A program made the translations under genes and the position numbers. The notes below the pieces were generated by a model, which was given only the letters and a program-made list of their open reading frames with translations, was not told where the DNA came from and did no database searches. Of a stretch of DNA of 64,000 bases, positions 1 through 9,127 are shown in pieces. Position 1 is the stretch's first letter. Each line of letters starts with the position of its first letter. This stretch comes from Cytophagales bacterium UBA2561 (GTDB lineage: Bacteria; Bacteroidota; Bacteroidia; Cytophagales; Thermoflexibacteraceae), in contig DDLX01000037.1 of the NCBI GenBank assembly GCA_002340355.1, forward strand, positions 1 through 64,000. The letters are read 5' to 3'.

Positions 1-113
1 GCTGAGTTCGAGGCAATATTCCCTGAGTTCGTACCTATCGAAGCTTAGTTCGACGCAATATTTCCTGAGTTTGTCTTAATAGCGTTCGAATTTGCAGATA
101 CAACAGCCGAGTT
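1..113 (-). repeat. 42-bp (14-residue) tandem repeat in fibre gene
   Basis: Reading the minus strand, three successive 14-residue units can be laid out: 113-72 (NSAVVSANSNAIKT), 71-30 (NSGNIASN-stop-ASIGT) and 29-1 (NSGNIASNSA, cut by the window edge). The last two are nearly identical in DNA, differing at a few bases, one of which makes the stop codon. Such arrays can expand, contract or exchange copies by recombination. Confidence 0.8.
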
Positions 114-1079
114 TGCAGATACCCAATTTACAGCACTACCAATAACTCCTGAAGTAGACACACTCAACTGAACATTAGCACCAACTGAAGTTAATGCCAA
201 ATCAGAGGAGAGAACTACATTACCCGTATATCCACCCAAACTAACTCCACCTGCTACGCCATCTTTTCCATCTGCTCCATCTCTACCTCTTGCCCCACTA
301 GCACCTGTTGCACCCACAGGTCCAACCCTTCCAACTACCAATCCTAAATCTACTGCATTTTGCACATTCCCATTCCCATCTACAATTTTCAAGAACGAGC
401 CATCAAGTTCTAGACGTTGAATTTCATTTTTAGGGTCAGCATCTGCATCATTATTTGTAGTTGTATCATTTAATTGTAAATAAGCACTAATAAAAGGTTC
501 TATTTTCTCTTTTACTTCAGGTGAAGTAGGGTCATTTAATGTATTCAAGACATTTTGTCGAACAACTCCTCCTATATTTATTTGTCCACCATTATTCGAC
601 AAGGTAATTGTATCTCCTCGTATATTAATTGTCTGTATCTCATTTATATTACTTATATCATTTTCTCCTGTTAAACCTTTTGCCTTTTCAGAGTAAAGAG
701 CATAAGGAACAGATACAATTTGAGATGTCCCAATCGTTACATAACTTGCTTGAGTAGATGTTTTTAATTGTACTCTTAAATATTTACCACCTTCTTCCCA
801 TTTAATCGCTTCAAAATCACCTTTTGTAGCCGCTCCATTTCCTAGGTCTACCACAAACATTCCATATTGATTGGTCGAAACTGTATGTTCTTCGATATAC
901 TCTTCATCTTCACCTGTCAAGGCAGATAAAATACTTAATCTTAAATCAATACGCGTATTTCTTATTAAGCTTCCATCTCCATCTCGTGCAACAGCTTTAT
1001 ACTTAACCTTTTGGGGTACTTGTGCCATTACAAAAAATGGTAAACACAATAACAGTAAAAAAAAGTATATTTTTTTCAT
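45..1079 (-). CDS. Secreted fibre-like protein with Gly-X-Y segment, probably truncated
   Basis: A signal peptide (residues 1-19, ending VMAQ) is followed by a domain common at the start of Bacteroidota surface fibre proteins (about residues 20-135, with VPYALYSEKAKG near 125-136). A collagen-like Gly-X-Y stretch covers about residues 253-275. The end consists of Asn/Ser-rich 14-residue units (NSGNIASN type), as seen in long trimeric fibres. The frame is closed by TAA at 45-47, but the repeat continues in the same frame to the window edge, where the next copy has TCA (Ser) at the same place. I infer a nonsense change that cut a longer protein. Function (adhesion or surface fibre) is inference. 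The ATG start is followed directly by a good signal peptide. Confidence 0.75.
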   Translation of the reverse strand: MKKIYFFLLLLCLPFFVMAQVPQKVKYKAVARDGDGSLIRNTRIDLRLSILSALTGEDEEYIEEHTVSTNQYGMFVVDLGNGAATKGDFEAIKWEEGGKYLRVQLKTSTQASYVTIGTSQIVSVPYALYSEKAKGLTGENDISNINEIQTINIRGDTITLSNNGGQINIGGVVRQNVLNTLNDPTSPEVKEKIEPFISAYLQLNDTTTNNDADADPKNEIQRLELDGSFLKIVDGNGNVQNAVDLGLVVGRVGPVGATGASGARGRDGADGKDGVAGGVSLGGYTGNVVLSSDLALTSVGANVQLSVSTSGVIGSAVNWVSANSAVVSANSNAIKTNSGNIASN

Positions 1080-1475
1080 TGGTATATTAGGAGTCTATTT
1101 TATAATTATTTAGGATATTTTTAATTTAAAATTTACCTATGAAGTCATAAAGTATTACGCTTTCTTTCTTGCAAAAGTTCCTTTCTAAACAGATAGTGAG
1201 ACGTATATTTTCAACAAATTATAAGTATTAGAATAGATTTATTTTTTTGATAAAAATTATAACATACTGATTATTAATTTTTTATGAAATTATATTTTTT
1301 AACAAGATTTTTTTCAAAAAAATTAAACATGACAAAAAACATCTCAGATAGTACATTGTTAAACTCTACGTATCCTCGCCAATAGATTATAAAATACCTA
1401 GAAAAAGGCGATAAGTATCAAGAACAATACTTCTCAATATCAAAATATTTATTTTATGAGTATAACGTTAAAAAA
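1080..1475. other. Intergenic stretch, nothing firm
   Basis: Very AT-rich DNA upstream of the fibre gene and downstream of the peptide-binding lipoprotein gene. It must hold the promoter of the fibre gene, but I cannot point to a full TTG-N19-TAnnTTTG match. A reading frame from ATG 1329 is broken by TAG at 1383-1385; I do not count it as a gene. Confidence 0.5.
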
Positions 1476-1514
1476 TTAAGCCCTAACCAACTTTTTAGAT
1501 TGATTAGGGCTTAA
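1476..1514 (-). terminator. Hairpin after the peptide-binding lipoprotein gene
   Basis: Arms 1476-1490 and 1500-1514 pair with a single mismatch (core AGCCCTAA / TTAGGGCT), 20 bp after the stop codon of the gene ending at 1535. On the minus strand the hairpin is followed by TTTTT. Confidence 0.75.
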
Positions 1515-1534
1515 TAAATAATTAAATATTTATA

Positions 1535-3304
1535 TTATTTAGTATTATTCTCTTCTTCGGGTTCTAGATAAACTTCACTAAAATCACGGTATTGCATTGG
1601 ATTATTTGGGAAATTTTGAACTCTTGGTAGGAGCAGACGATAAGCTTCATCATACCAAAGTACCATAATTGGTGCATCTTCCATTGCCGTTTGTTCTGCT
1701 TGCATAAACTTTTGCATCGCTTTTACCTGAGTGCCTGCAGTAATAGCTTGGTCATATAATTTATCAAAATTTGGGTTAGTATAACGAGCAATATTAGGAT
1801 ATGAAACTCCATTTTCTGTAATATACTTACTATGAAACATCAACAAAAAGGCTTCTGGACTTGGAAAATCTGCAATCCAAGAAAGACGAATCAAAGCAAA
1901 ATCTCCACTTGTACATTTTTCAGTAATATGTGAATGAGGAGCTAAGTTCAGTTCAATATCCACATTCAACACTTCTTTGATTTGTTTTTTAATTTCGTTT
2001 ACCACTCGCGTATTTCGATTACCTTCAGCATTATAATCCAATGTCACTTTCAAATCTTTACCATCTGAATACCCTGCTTTTCGAAGAAAATAAACCGCCG
2101 AATCAGGATTATAGGTATAACCTTGAATTTGGTCAATATCATACTCAGGGAATGAAGGTGGTGTTATTCCATTGATGCCTGCCTTGAAACCTTGTTTATT
2201 CAAAACATAATCTAAAATCATTTCTCGATTAATCGCATACGAAAAAGCTTTACGTAGATTTTTGTCTTTAAAAACTCCTTGATCATTTCGGAATGCCAAA
2301 ATTTGTGTTTGCATTTCAGGCTCTCGTTGTAATACATATTTTCCTTGTGGTCCATCAGGGTCTTCGCTGGTTTCACTAAGAATTTCAAAGATTTCAGCCG
2401 CAGGTAAACGATACATCATATCTAGTTTTTTCTGTTTGAAATCTAACAGAGCCATTTGTTTATCATTAATAAATCGTACTTTGATAGCTTGTAAAAATGG
2501 CAATTGATTTCCATATTGATCCTTACGGTGATAATTCGGATTCCGAAGCAAAATTAACGAAGCGTCTTCATCTACATTTTCAGGTTTAAGTTGAAAGGGT
2601 CCTGTTCCTACACACCGAATTCGCATATCAATGCCGTATTTATCAAAAGCTTCTTTAGGGAAAATGAAGGTTTCAGGGCGAGCTAATTTAGCTAAAAACA
2701 AGGAATTAGGCTGGCTCAAAGTAAATTCAATCGTATAATCATCAATAATTTTAATACCTTCTAAATCTCCTGTAGGTGTTTTGCCTCCTCGTGAAGCATC
2801 ATAATAAGTTTTTGCTCCTTTTAATATTCCATCAAAAATATGAAATCCTTGATTACTAGGGTATTGTGTACATAACTTTGAGAAACAATATTTTACATCT
2901 TGAGCTTTCAATTCACGTCCTTTTCCCCCATCAAAACAGTCATCATCATGAAATTTAACTCCCTTACGAAGATGTATAGTATAAACAGTTAAAGAAGTAT
3001 CCATTTCATATCGCTCGGCAAGGCTTGGAATTACTTTTAAAGAGTCTTGTTCAAATTTAAATAAACCTTCATAAACCTGTGAAGCTACACGAAAAGAATA
3101 AGCATCAATAATGTTATGTGGATATAAATTTTTGATATACTCAGGTTCACTCAGATTAAAAATGCCTCCATAGTAGCGTCCTCCTTCGGCAGGGCGAAGT
3201 TTGCCTAAACCCTCATTAGCAGTTTCGGAGGAGGAATTGCCATTGCAAGAAAACAAGCCCAATGCCCCACCGAATAGGATGACGATAGCGATAATTTTTC
3301 TCAT
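1535..3304 (-). CDS. Peptide ABC transporter substrate-binding lipoprotein (SBP_bac_5)
   Basis: Extracytoplasmic binding protein of the DppA/OppA family, expected to capture oligopeptides for an ABC importer. From ATG 3304 the product has a lipoprotein signal with lipobox LFSC near residue 20. The family-typical region FRVASQVYEGLFKF lies near residues 70-85, and the conserved KAFSYAINREMIL near 350-365. Length (589 aa) fits the family. A longer start at 3337 would put 11 residues in front of the signal peptide, so I prefer 3304. No permease or ATPase gene is adjacent, so its transporter must be encoded elsewhere. Substrate is not determinable here. It is probably transcribed alone: a terminator follows it and exonuclease III ends 136 bp upstream. 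Confidence 0.88.
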   Translation of the reverse strand: MRKIIAIVILFGGALGLFSCNGNSSSETANEGLGKLRPAEGGRYYGGIFNLSEPEYIKNLYPHNIIDAYSFRVASQVYEGLFKFEQDSLKVIPSLAERYEMDTSLTVYTIHLRKGVKFHDDDCFDGGKGRELKAQDVKYCFSKLCTQYPSNQGFHIFDGILKGAKTYYDASRGGKTPTGDLEGIKIIDDYTIEFTLSQPNSLFLAKLARPETFIFPKEAFDKYGIDMRIRCVGTGPFQLKPENVDEDASLILLRNPNYHRKDQYGNQLPFLQAIKVRFINDKQMALLDFKQKKLDMMYRLPAAEIFEILSETSEDPDGPQGKYVLQREPEMQTQILAFRNDQGVFKDKNLRKAFSYAINREMILDYVLNKQGFKAGINGITPPSFPEYDIDQIQGYTYNPDSAVYFLRKAGYSDGKDLKVTLDYNAEGNRNTRVVNEIKKQIKEVLNVDIELNLAPHSHITEKCTSGDFALIRLSWIADFPSPEAFLLMFHSKYITENGVSYPNIARYTNPNFDKLYDQAITAGTQVKAMQKFMQAEQTAMEDAPIMVLWYDEAYRLLLPRVQNFPNNPMQYRDFSEVYLEPEEENNTK

Positions 3305-3439
3305 GGGAATATGTACGTTTTGAGTTTTCAATTTCAAACTTCAGAAGAACAAAGCCTTCCGAAAAGTATATTTTAATTCCGTAAAATTAATTCAAATTTT
3401 TAGGGGAAATTTCATTATTTTCGTTTAAATTTTTGTACC

Positions 3440-4201
3440 TTAAACGAGTTCTAATACTACTGGGCAGTGGTCAGAATGTTTCGCTTGGGGCAAAATCAAA
3501 CAATTTTTGATCTCACTTTCTAACTCCTGAGTTACAAAGTGATAGTCAATACGCCAACCCAAGTTACGACTCCGAATATCTTTGGGGTAAGTCCGCCACC
3601 ATGTATAATGATGTGGTTCTTTATTAAAAAAGCGGAAGCTATCTATAAATCCTGCCTCTAATAGTTTAGTCATCCATGCTCGCTCTTCAGGCAAAAATCC
3701 TGAATTTTTTTGATTCCGTTTTGGGTTATGAATATCAATTTCACGATGACAAATATTATAGTCTCCACTAATAATTAATTTTGGATGTGTTTTTTTGAGT
3801 TCAACGACATAATCATAAAAGTCATCCATCCAATCAAATTTATACTGCAAACGCTCCATCCGAGTTCCTGAAGGCATATAAGTACAAATCAACGAAAACC
3901 GTTCTGTATCTACTCGCAATAGGCGACCTTCACAGTCATATTTTTCAATGCCAATACCATATTCCACATTTAAGATATCGCCTTTAGCAAGAATAACCGT
4001 TCCTGAATAGCCTTTCTTCTCAGCCGAGTGCCAAAAAACTTGATATCCTAAATCTTCAAATAAGCTTATTTCGACTTGGTCAATATTGGCTTTCACTTCT
4101 TGAAAACAAACAAAATCCAAGTTCGTTGCTTTGAGCCAATCTAGTAAGCCTTTACGGAGTCCCGCACGAATTCCATTAATATTATAGGTTGCTATTTTCA
4201 T
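3440..4201 (-). CDS. xth: Exodeoxyribonuclease III
   Basis: AP endonuclease / 3'-5' exonuclease of base-excision repair. Motifs of the ExoIII/APE1 family are all present: NINGIRAG near residue 8, the metal-binding glutamate in FQEVKA near 34, SGDYNICH near 145-153, and the catalytic HSDHCPV near the C-terminus. At 253 residues it has the normal length. It lies 53 bp after the small conserved gene on the same strand and may be cotranscribed with it. Confidence 0.95.
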   Translation of the reverse strand: MKIATYNINGIRAGLRKGLLDWLKATNLDFVCFQEVKANIDQVEISLFEDLGYQVFWHSAEKKGYSGTVILAKGDILNVEYGIGIEKYDCEGRLLRVDTERFSLICTYMPSGTRMERLQYKFDWMDDFYDYVVELKKTHPKLIISGDYNICHREIDIHNPKRNQKNSGFLPEERAWMTKLLEAGFIDSFRFFNKEPHHYTWWRTYPKDIRSRNLGWRIDYHFVTQELESEIKNCLILPQAKHSDHCPVVLELV

Positions 4202-4254
4202 GTATTATTTAAAGCTAAAACCTATCAACCCTAAAATAGGTGACGGGTCTAATT

Positions 4255-4632
4255 TCAGAGAAATAATTGATTTTCTTTAAAGTAATCAATTATATGTATT
4301 TTAAGTAATTTTTCTTGTGAAAAAAAATCCATATGTGGTACTTTTTCGCACAGTTTCCAATGGGGCCAGCCTTCTTCATCTCGTCCTTCTAATTCATAAA
4401 TTCCTGCTGTACTCAACACTCGACAAACTGCAATATGCATTAAATCCTGCTTTTCTTCCTTGCTAAAATTTCGTGCGCCTTGTCCAAGTTCTTGAACACC
4501 AATCAGGAACAAAACTGCCTTTAAATCAGGTTTTTTACCAAAGTATTCTGTTAGTAAAAAGCATAAACTTTCCCAGTCTTGTTCTAAGCTATTGATAGAA
4601 CTTTGATCTGAATCTATATCAATGATATCCAT
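4255..4632 (-). CDS. Small conserved protein of unknown function
   Basis: A 125-residue cytoplasmic protein with no signal peptide or membrane segment. The part with GVQELGQG (about residues 45-52), FSKEEKQDLMHIAVCRVLS (57-75) and GWPHW (about 87-91) looks like a conserved domain I have seen in other Bacteroidota proteins, but I know no function. The ATG at 4632 is preferred to a TTG at 4650, which adds only six residues. Downstream neighbour is xth; a link to repair is possible only by position. Confidence 0.7.
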   Translation of the reverse strand: MDIIDIDSDQSSINSLEQDWESLCFLLTEYFGKKPDLKAVLFLIGVQELGQGARNFSKEEKQDLMHIAVCRVLSTAGIYELEGRDEEGWPHWKLCEKVPHMDFFSQEKLLKIHIIDYFKENQLFL

Positions 4633-4750
4633 ATTGTCCTCAGAAAACAAATTGATGATGAAAATGATTCACACAATTTAAATCGTAATTTAGATTTTTA
4701 AATATTTCGAAGTGAATGTTCCAATAATTCTATATATTAGAAGTTAACTC

Positions 4751-4777
4751 TCCAAGATTTGTGCTTACTTGGAGAAT
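4751..4777 (-). terminator. Candidate hairpin after hemB
   Basis: Arms TCTCCAAG (4751-4758) and CTTGGAGA (4770-4777) lie 28 bp after the hemB stop codon. The following minus-strand bases are AT-rich but lack a clean T-run, so this is a weak terminator call. Confidence 0.4.
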
Positions 4778-4804
4778 TGAGAAGATGAATAAGTTATAGA
4801 GAAA

Positions 4805-5779
4805 TTAAGGATTTTGAAAATATTGTGCAAATTCCTTGGCAAAGTAGGTTAAAATAATTTGTGCGCCTGCCCGCCGAATACTCAAAAGAGATTCGAGCAT
4901 AGCCTTTTCACCATCTAACCAGCCATTTTGTGCTGCCGCCTTGAGCATGGCATATTCTCCACTCACATTATAAGCAGAGATTGGCAAATCAAAATTTTGA
5001 TTTAATATTTGAATTATATCTAAATAAGCTAAAGCAGGTTTGACCATCAAAAAATCAGCTCCTTCTTCAGTATCGGCTTGTGCTTCGATCAGTGCCTCTC
5101 GTTGATTAGCAGGATTCATTTGATACGTTTTTTTATCACCTGCTTTCGGAGCGGAATCTAAGGCATCTCGGAAAGGACCATAGAAAGCACTGGCATATTT
5201 TGCCGTATAAGCCATAATTGAGACATCTGTGAAACCTTCCTTATCAAGTGCTTTCCGAATGTATCCTATTCGTCCATCCATCATATCAGACGGACCAATA
5301 ATATCAGCTCCTGCCTGTGCTTGAGCGACAGCCATTTTAGCTAAAACGGGCAATGTTTCATCATTCAGAATTTTACCATTTTCTACTATACCATCGTGTC
5401 CATCTGAGCTATATGGATCCATTGCTACATCTGTCATTACACAAACCTTTGGAAACTGTGATTTTATCGTTTCTAAAGTTCGTAAATACAAACCCTCTGG
5501 GTTGCTACTTTCAGAAGCATATTTGTCTTTCAAATTTTCCTCAAGATGTGGAAAAATAGCAAAATTTTGGATGCCAAGTTCTTGACAATCTGCGATCTCT
5601 TCCAATAAAGTATCCAACGACCAACGATATATATTAGGCATTGAAGGGATTGAAATCTTTTGACTTTCACCCTCAGTTACAAACAATGGGAAAATCAACT
5701 GAGCAGGAGTCAAGGAAGTTTCCTCGACCATAGCTCGAATTGGAGCAGATTTACGGTTTCTTCGCGGACGTTTAAGCAT
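4805..5779 (-). CDS. hemB: Porphobilinogen synthase (delta-aminolevulinate dehydratase)
   Basis: Condenses two 5-aminolevulinate molecules to porphobilinogen in heme synthesis. Both Schiff-base lysines are visible, in IMAYTAK (about residue 195) and FLMVKPA (about 245), plus the GPSDMMDGRI signature. The metal-site loop reads DVAMDPYSSDGHDG, with aspartates where zinc enzymes have cysteines, so this should be the zinc-independent (Mg/K) type. 324 residues is normal. It starts 27 bp after the lipoprotein gene ending at 5807 and is probably cotranscribed with it. Heme supply fits the nearby cytochrome genes. Confidence 0.96.
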   Translation of the reverse strand: MLKRPRRNRKSAPIRAMVEETSLTPAQLIFPLFVTEGESQKISIPSMPNIYRWSLDTLLEEIADCQELGIQNFAIFPHLEENLKDKYASESSNPEGLYLRTLETIKSQFPKVCVMTDVAMDPYSSDGHDGIVENGKILNDETLPVLAKMAVAQAQAGADIIGPSDMMDGRIGYIRKALDKEGFTDVSIMAYTAKYASAFYGPFRDALDSAPKAGDKKTYQMNPANQREALIEAQADTEEGADFLMVKPALAYLDIIQILNQNFDLPISAYNVSGEYAMLKAAAQNGWLDGEKAMLESLLSIRRAGAQIILTYFAKEFAQYFQNP

Positions 5780-5806
5780 TATTTTTCAGTATTATTAATG
5801 AATTGA

Positions 5807-6352
5807 TTAACTTGTAATCTGAGTAGAGTCCATTTCTTCTAAAGCTGCTTTTTCTTCGGGGTTCATTCGCTCATAATAGTCTCCTTTTTTGACCCATTCG
5901 TATATTACCGCTTCATTCACTTGTCGAACAAAAATATTTCGAATTTTGAATCGTCCTTGCTCCTTATCCCAAACAAACTGATAATCTGCTTTCACCTTTT
6001 CACCTTTCTCAGGTTCTTGATGAAAGGCGCGCATATTTGCAGTAACACAAGCTACAGTCTTCGAACTCTGATAAAGCGTATCACTCAAACCCAATAATTG
6101 TAAGTTCCATGTTTTTCCTGTGAGTTTATCTGTAACTTCCATATACATCCGCCCTCTCTCTCGAACAGAATTCATATACTCTTCTCCTACATATTTTTTC
6201 AAAGTATCCAAATGCCATTCAACAGGTTTAGATTTTAGGGTATCCAACTGAGTTAGGGCATTGGAATTTTTTGAAGTATCCCCACAAGCTCCTAATAACA
6301 ATAACACTACGAAAAAAACAGTGCCTTCGGTTTTCAATCTAATTAGCTTCAT
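5807..6352 (-). CDS. Lipoprotein of unknown function
   Basis: From ATG 6352 the 181-residue product has a signal peptide ending in lipobox LGAC (near residue 22), then a soluble domain of unknown type. Residues such as VGEEYMNSVRERG and the pattern of a small ligand-free beta domain do not match a family I recognise. An upstream alternative start at 6376 would put eight residues before the signal. It lies 27 bp upstream of hemB on the same strand. Confidence 0.65.
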   Translation of the reverse strand: MKLIRLKTEGTVFFVVLLLLGACGDTSKNSNALTQLDTLKSKPVEWHLDTLKKYVGEEYMNSVRERGRMYMEVTDKLTGKTWNLQLLGLSDTLYQSSKTVACVTANMRAFHQEPEKGEKVKADYQFVWDKEQGRFKIRNIFVRQVNEAVIYEWVKKGDYYERMNPEEKAALEEMDSTQITS

Positions 6353-6644
6353 TATTTTAAGAAAAAATTCAAACAAAAAAGTTACTTACCAATTTATAAT
6401 ACACTCGTAATGAGGTAACAATACTTTATTTTTCCTTCTATATACAATAAAATAGGAATGGCAAAAATACATGAAAAAAACCAAAAAGAGCATTTCCATC
6501 TTTAAAACTAAGTTTCAATTAGAGTATAACCTTGCAAAGTACGAAACTTTCAGAGAAATATTTTATGGTACAACATTTTCTAGTATTTTTGTATTACCTT
6601 TCCTTGCAAAGAATCGAAATAGACTGAACCTTAATTTTTGCTAA

Positions 6645-7376
6645 ATGAAAACGCCCCTTTTTGCTTATTTAACGATCATCATGCTTTTAAATCATGTACC
6701 CTCTTTTGCTCAATTTGAAGTACATACGACTAAAAGAATGGTCACACAATCTTCCAGAACTACCGAACCTTCGTTACAGGAACTACTCCAAAATCCAGAG
6801 TCAGCTTTCCGATTCCGATACTCTCAACAAGCTACAACACTTCCTAATGGTATTTGGAAACTACGCAAATTACGCTATTTATATCTTGACGGAAATCAGT
6901 TAGAGGTTATACCTGAGGGCATTATGCAACTTCAAGAATTAGCTGTCCTTTCTTTGGAAAGAAACCGATTATATGATTTTCCATCCATTTTATTCAGAAT
7001 GCCAAATTTAATTTCCTTAGACTTAAGTCAGAATAGGCTGCAGTCTCTTCCTCAACGAATTTCTGAAATGCACAACTTGCAAGAGTTATCTCTGGAAGGA
7101 AATTTATTGAAAACTCTGCCTCCAAATATTAAAAAACTAACTTCATTAGGAGAATTAAATCTAGCTAATAATCGACTAGAACACATCCCCATAGAAATTA
7201 GCGAATTACGAAATTTATACTCCTTAAACCTCAGTAACAATAACTTAACTAAAGTTCCTTTTGAATTAGAGAAATTAAACAAATTATTGGAGCTAGACCT
7301 AAGTGGAAACAAGATTTCACCTGAAGACCAAGAAACACTCAAAAAGCTACTTCCTTATACCAGTATTCATTTTTAG
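6645..7376 (+). CDS. Exported leucine-rich repeat protein
   Basis: A signal peptide (residues 1-22, ending SFAQ) is followed by about seven 23-residue leucine-rich repeats from about residue 65 to the end, of the form LxxLxxLxLxxNxLxxLP (for example LRYLYLDGNQL, LGELNLANNRL). The protein is short (243 aa), has no sorting domain and is probably periplasmic or surface-exposed. Such repeats bind proteins; the partner is unknown. A perfect hairpin follows 58 bp downstream, so it is probably a single-gene unit. Confidence 0.85.
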   Translation: MKTPLFAYLTIIMLLNHVPSFAQFEVHTTKRMVTQSSRTTEPSLQELLQNPESAFRFRYSQQATTLPNGIWKLRKLRYLYLDGNQLEVIPEGIMQLQELAVLSLERNRLYDFPSILFRMPNLISLDLSQNRLQSLPQRISEMHNLQELSLEGNLLKTLPPNIKKLTSLGELNLANNRLEHIPIEISELRNLYSLNLSNNNLTKVPFELEKLNKLLELDLSGNKISPEDQETLKKLLPYTSIHF

Positions 7377-7434
7377 TTTTGGCATATATTTTTGCGATAA
7401 TTTTTGATCTTATTAAAATAAATTTCATCAGTGT

Positions 7435-7460
7435 ATCAAGCTCAACAAATTGAGCTTGAT
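7435..7460 (+). terminator. Perfect 11-bp hairpin after the LRR gene
   Basis: ATCAAGCTCAA (7435-7445) and TTGAGCTTGAT (7450-7460) pair fully around a four-base loop CAAA. There is no T-run directly behind it, so termination may be weak, or the element may stabilise the transcript end. Confidence 0.6.
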
Positions 7461-7635
7461 AGACAAGTGATTCGATTTTTTCCAATATCTATCCATAAAA
7501 GACTTTGTTATTGATTATCTATATTGCATTTTAGTAATTAAAAATCTGATTTTTAGTAACTTAAGTGCAACCATTTTCATCCTTCTTCAAAAAAAGATTG
7601 GTATTATCATCAAAATATTATAGACAAATTACACT

Positions 7636-7761
7636 ATGAGTTTTTTTAAAATTACACCCAAAAAAGAACTTAAAAGCCTCATATACAATGGAGAAAATTA
7701 GTTTTTTAAGAACATTTATTCTATTGAGGAAGTTCTACGTGAAATTCATTCAAAAAAATAA
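7636..7761 (+). pseudogene. Possible small gene remnant with internal TAG
   Basis: One frame from ATG 7636 reads MSFFKITPKKEL and on to TAG at 7699-7701, then continues as FFKNIYSIEEVLREI and ends at TAA 7759-7761. Without the stop it would encode 41 residues with a charged, protein-like composition. I do not recognise it. The remaining parts of the 7377-7775 gap show nothing apart from the hairpin at 7435-7460. Confidence 0.3.
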
Positions 7762-7775
7762 TCCTAAACATCCTC

Positions 7776-8456
7776 ATGAAAAAAATCACCATTCTTTTAT
7801 TTACTTTAGTCGCCTTCCTACACTCATCAATCTGGGCGCAAGATGATCAACTAACTCAAAAATGGTTTAAATCCCTAAATTTGGGGCTAAATGTAGGCTC
7901 TGGATTTATGGCAGATTTGAGCTGGCAACACGTTTATGGATTAGGGCAATCTCAAAAACTCCGAATTGGTTATGGTGTCCGACTTAACTCATTTGCTGGT
8001 TCAGATTTAGATTACACTTCCGCACCACCTGATTTCCAAAAAGAATCGAAAAAAGATACCGTGACATTCGCCAACTCAAACCAAACTTCTTTGAACTTAG
8101 GTATTTACACCGAATATCATTTTTCACCCAAAATAATGGTCGGTTTCAATATTGATGCTCTTGGAATTAGTCTTGGCTCAGAGCAAGAAGGAAAATTAAT
8201 TTCAGAAGGAGTAGAACAGACTGTTAAAGCTAACCCTACAACCCTAAATCTTTTATTGGTTGGGGCAAATGACATTGGTTCACTAAATTCTAATTTTTAT
8301 GCAGGTTTGAGAGTTTCTGAAAAACTGGGAATAATGGCTGGGATGTCAATGTATTTTGGTGAATATACCACTGATACCAAACAACCTAATACGGATAATG
8401 ACCGTTTTCGTCTTATTTCACAAATGGGCTTTGTGGGTATAAAGCTATATTTATAA
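7776..8456 (+). CDS. Outer-membrane beta-barrel protein
   Basis: A signal peptide (residues 1-21, ending IWAQ) is followed by alternating amphipathic strands typical of small Bacteroidota outer-membrane barrels, for example SLNLGIYTEYHF near residue 108 and FYAGLRVSEKLGIMAG near 175. It ends in MGFVGIKLYL, a fitting final beta-strand. 226 residues would give eight to ten strands. Function unknown. It is followed after 47 bp by the YceI-family gene on the same strand. Confidence 0.75.
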   Translation: MKKITILLFTLVAFLHSSIWAQDDQLTQKWFKSLNLGLNVGSGFMADLSWQHVYGLGQSQKLRIGYGVRLNSFAGSDLDYTSAPPDFQKESKKDTVTFANSNQTSLNLGIYTEYHFSPKIMVGFNIDALGISLGSEQEGKLISEGVEQTVKANPTTLNLLLVGANDIGSLNSNFYAGLRVSEKLGIMAGMSMYFGEYTTDTKQPNTDNDRFRLISQMGFVGIKLYL

Positions 8457-8503
8457 ATCATTTAACAACATACATACAAATCACACTCAACTCTAAAATT
8501 TAA

Positions 8504-9040
8504 ATGAAAAAACAATCTTATTTTATACTGATTATCAGCCTATTTTTTTGTCTACAAAATATTCATGCTCAGTCTAATTTTGTAGCTTCTGAATCATCTG
8601 TTACATTCAAAATCAAAAACATGGGTGTAATGGTTAATGGTAAATTAGGAAGCTTTGAAGTACAAGCTAAGTTTGACAAATCCGATTTATCCAATAGTTC
8701 TCTAAAAGCCTCTTTGAAAGTCGAAACTATTGATACGGGAATCAAAGCCAGAGACAAACACCTTAAAAATGAAGATTATTTTGAAGTGGATAAGTATCCA
8801 AATATCAAGTTTTCATCATCATCAATTACCAAAACCGATAAAGGTTATCAAGCAGAAGGTAAACTGACAATAAAAAACAAAACTAAAACGGTCAAAATTC
8901 CTTTTGCTGTCAAAGAAAACTCAGGTAAATCTACATTATCAGGTAGCTTTACAATTAATCGTCTGGATTATGATGTAGGTGAATCAAGCTGGATAATGAG
9001 CAATAATGTGGCTATTAAAATAAATTGTGTGTTAAAATAA
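8504..9040 (+). CDS. YceI-family periplasmic protein
   Basis: Signal peptide (ending HAQ, about residue 23) followed by one YceI lipocalin-like domain, known to bind polyisoprenoids or amphiphiles. Diagnostic parts are VTFKIKNMGVMVNGKLGSF (about 32-50), ARDKHLKNEDYFEVDKYP (about 82-99) and the final NRLDYDVG (about 155-162). At 178 residues it is a complete single-domain member. Probably cotranscribed with the preceding barrel gene. Confidence 0.92.
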   Translation: MKKQSYFILIISLFFCLQNIHAQSNFVASESSVTFKIKNMGVMVNGKLGSFEVQAKFDKSDLSNSSLKASLKVETIDTGIKARDKHLKNEDYFEVDKYPNIKFSSSSITKTDKGYQAEGKLTIKNKTKTVKIPFAVKENSGKSTLSGSFTINRLDYDVGESSWIMSNNVAIKINCVLK

Positions 9041-9066
9041 TACATTGTTACTAAGTCATTTATATG

Positions 9067-9121
9067 ATTCCCATTCCCATGATATACTTTACCTTATTTT
9101 AGGACTGTATAGAATGGGAAT
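9067..9121. terminator. Candidate shared terminator between convergent genes
   Basis: ATTCCCATTC (9067-9076) pairs with GAATGGGAAT (9112-9121) across a 35-base loop, in the gap where the yceI-like gene and the phosphatase gene converge. The long loop makes this uncertain. Confidence 0.35.
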
Positions 9122-9127
9122 AAAATG

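Noticed and set aside
1329..1514. A frame MTKNISDSTLL... with TAG at 1383-1385 and a continuing open stretch to 1514
   Set aside because: Its last third coincides with the terminator hairpin and the composition is that of generic AT-rich DNA; no family recognised.
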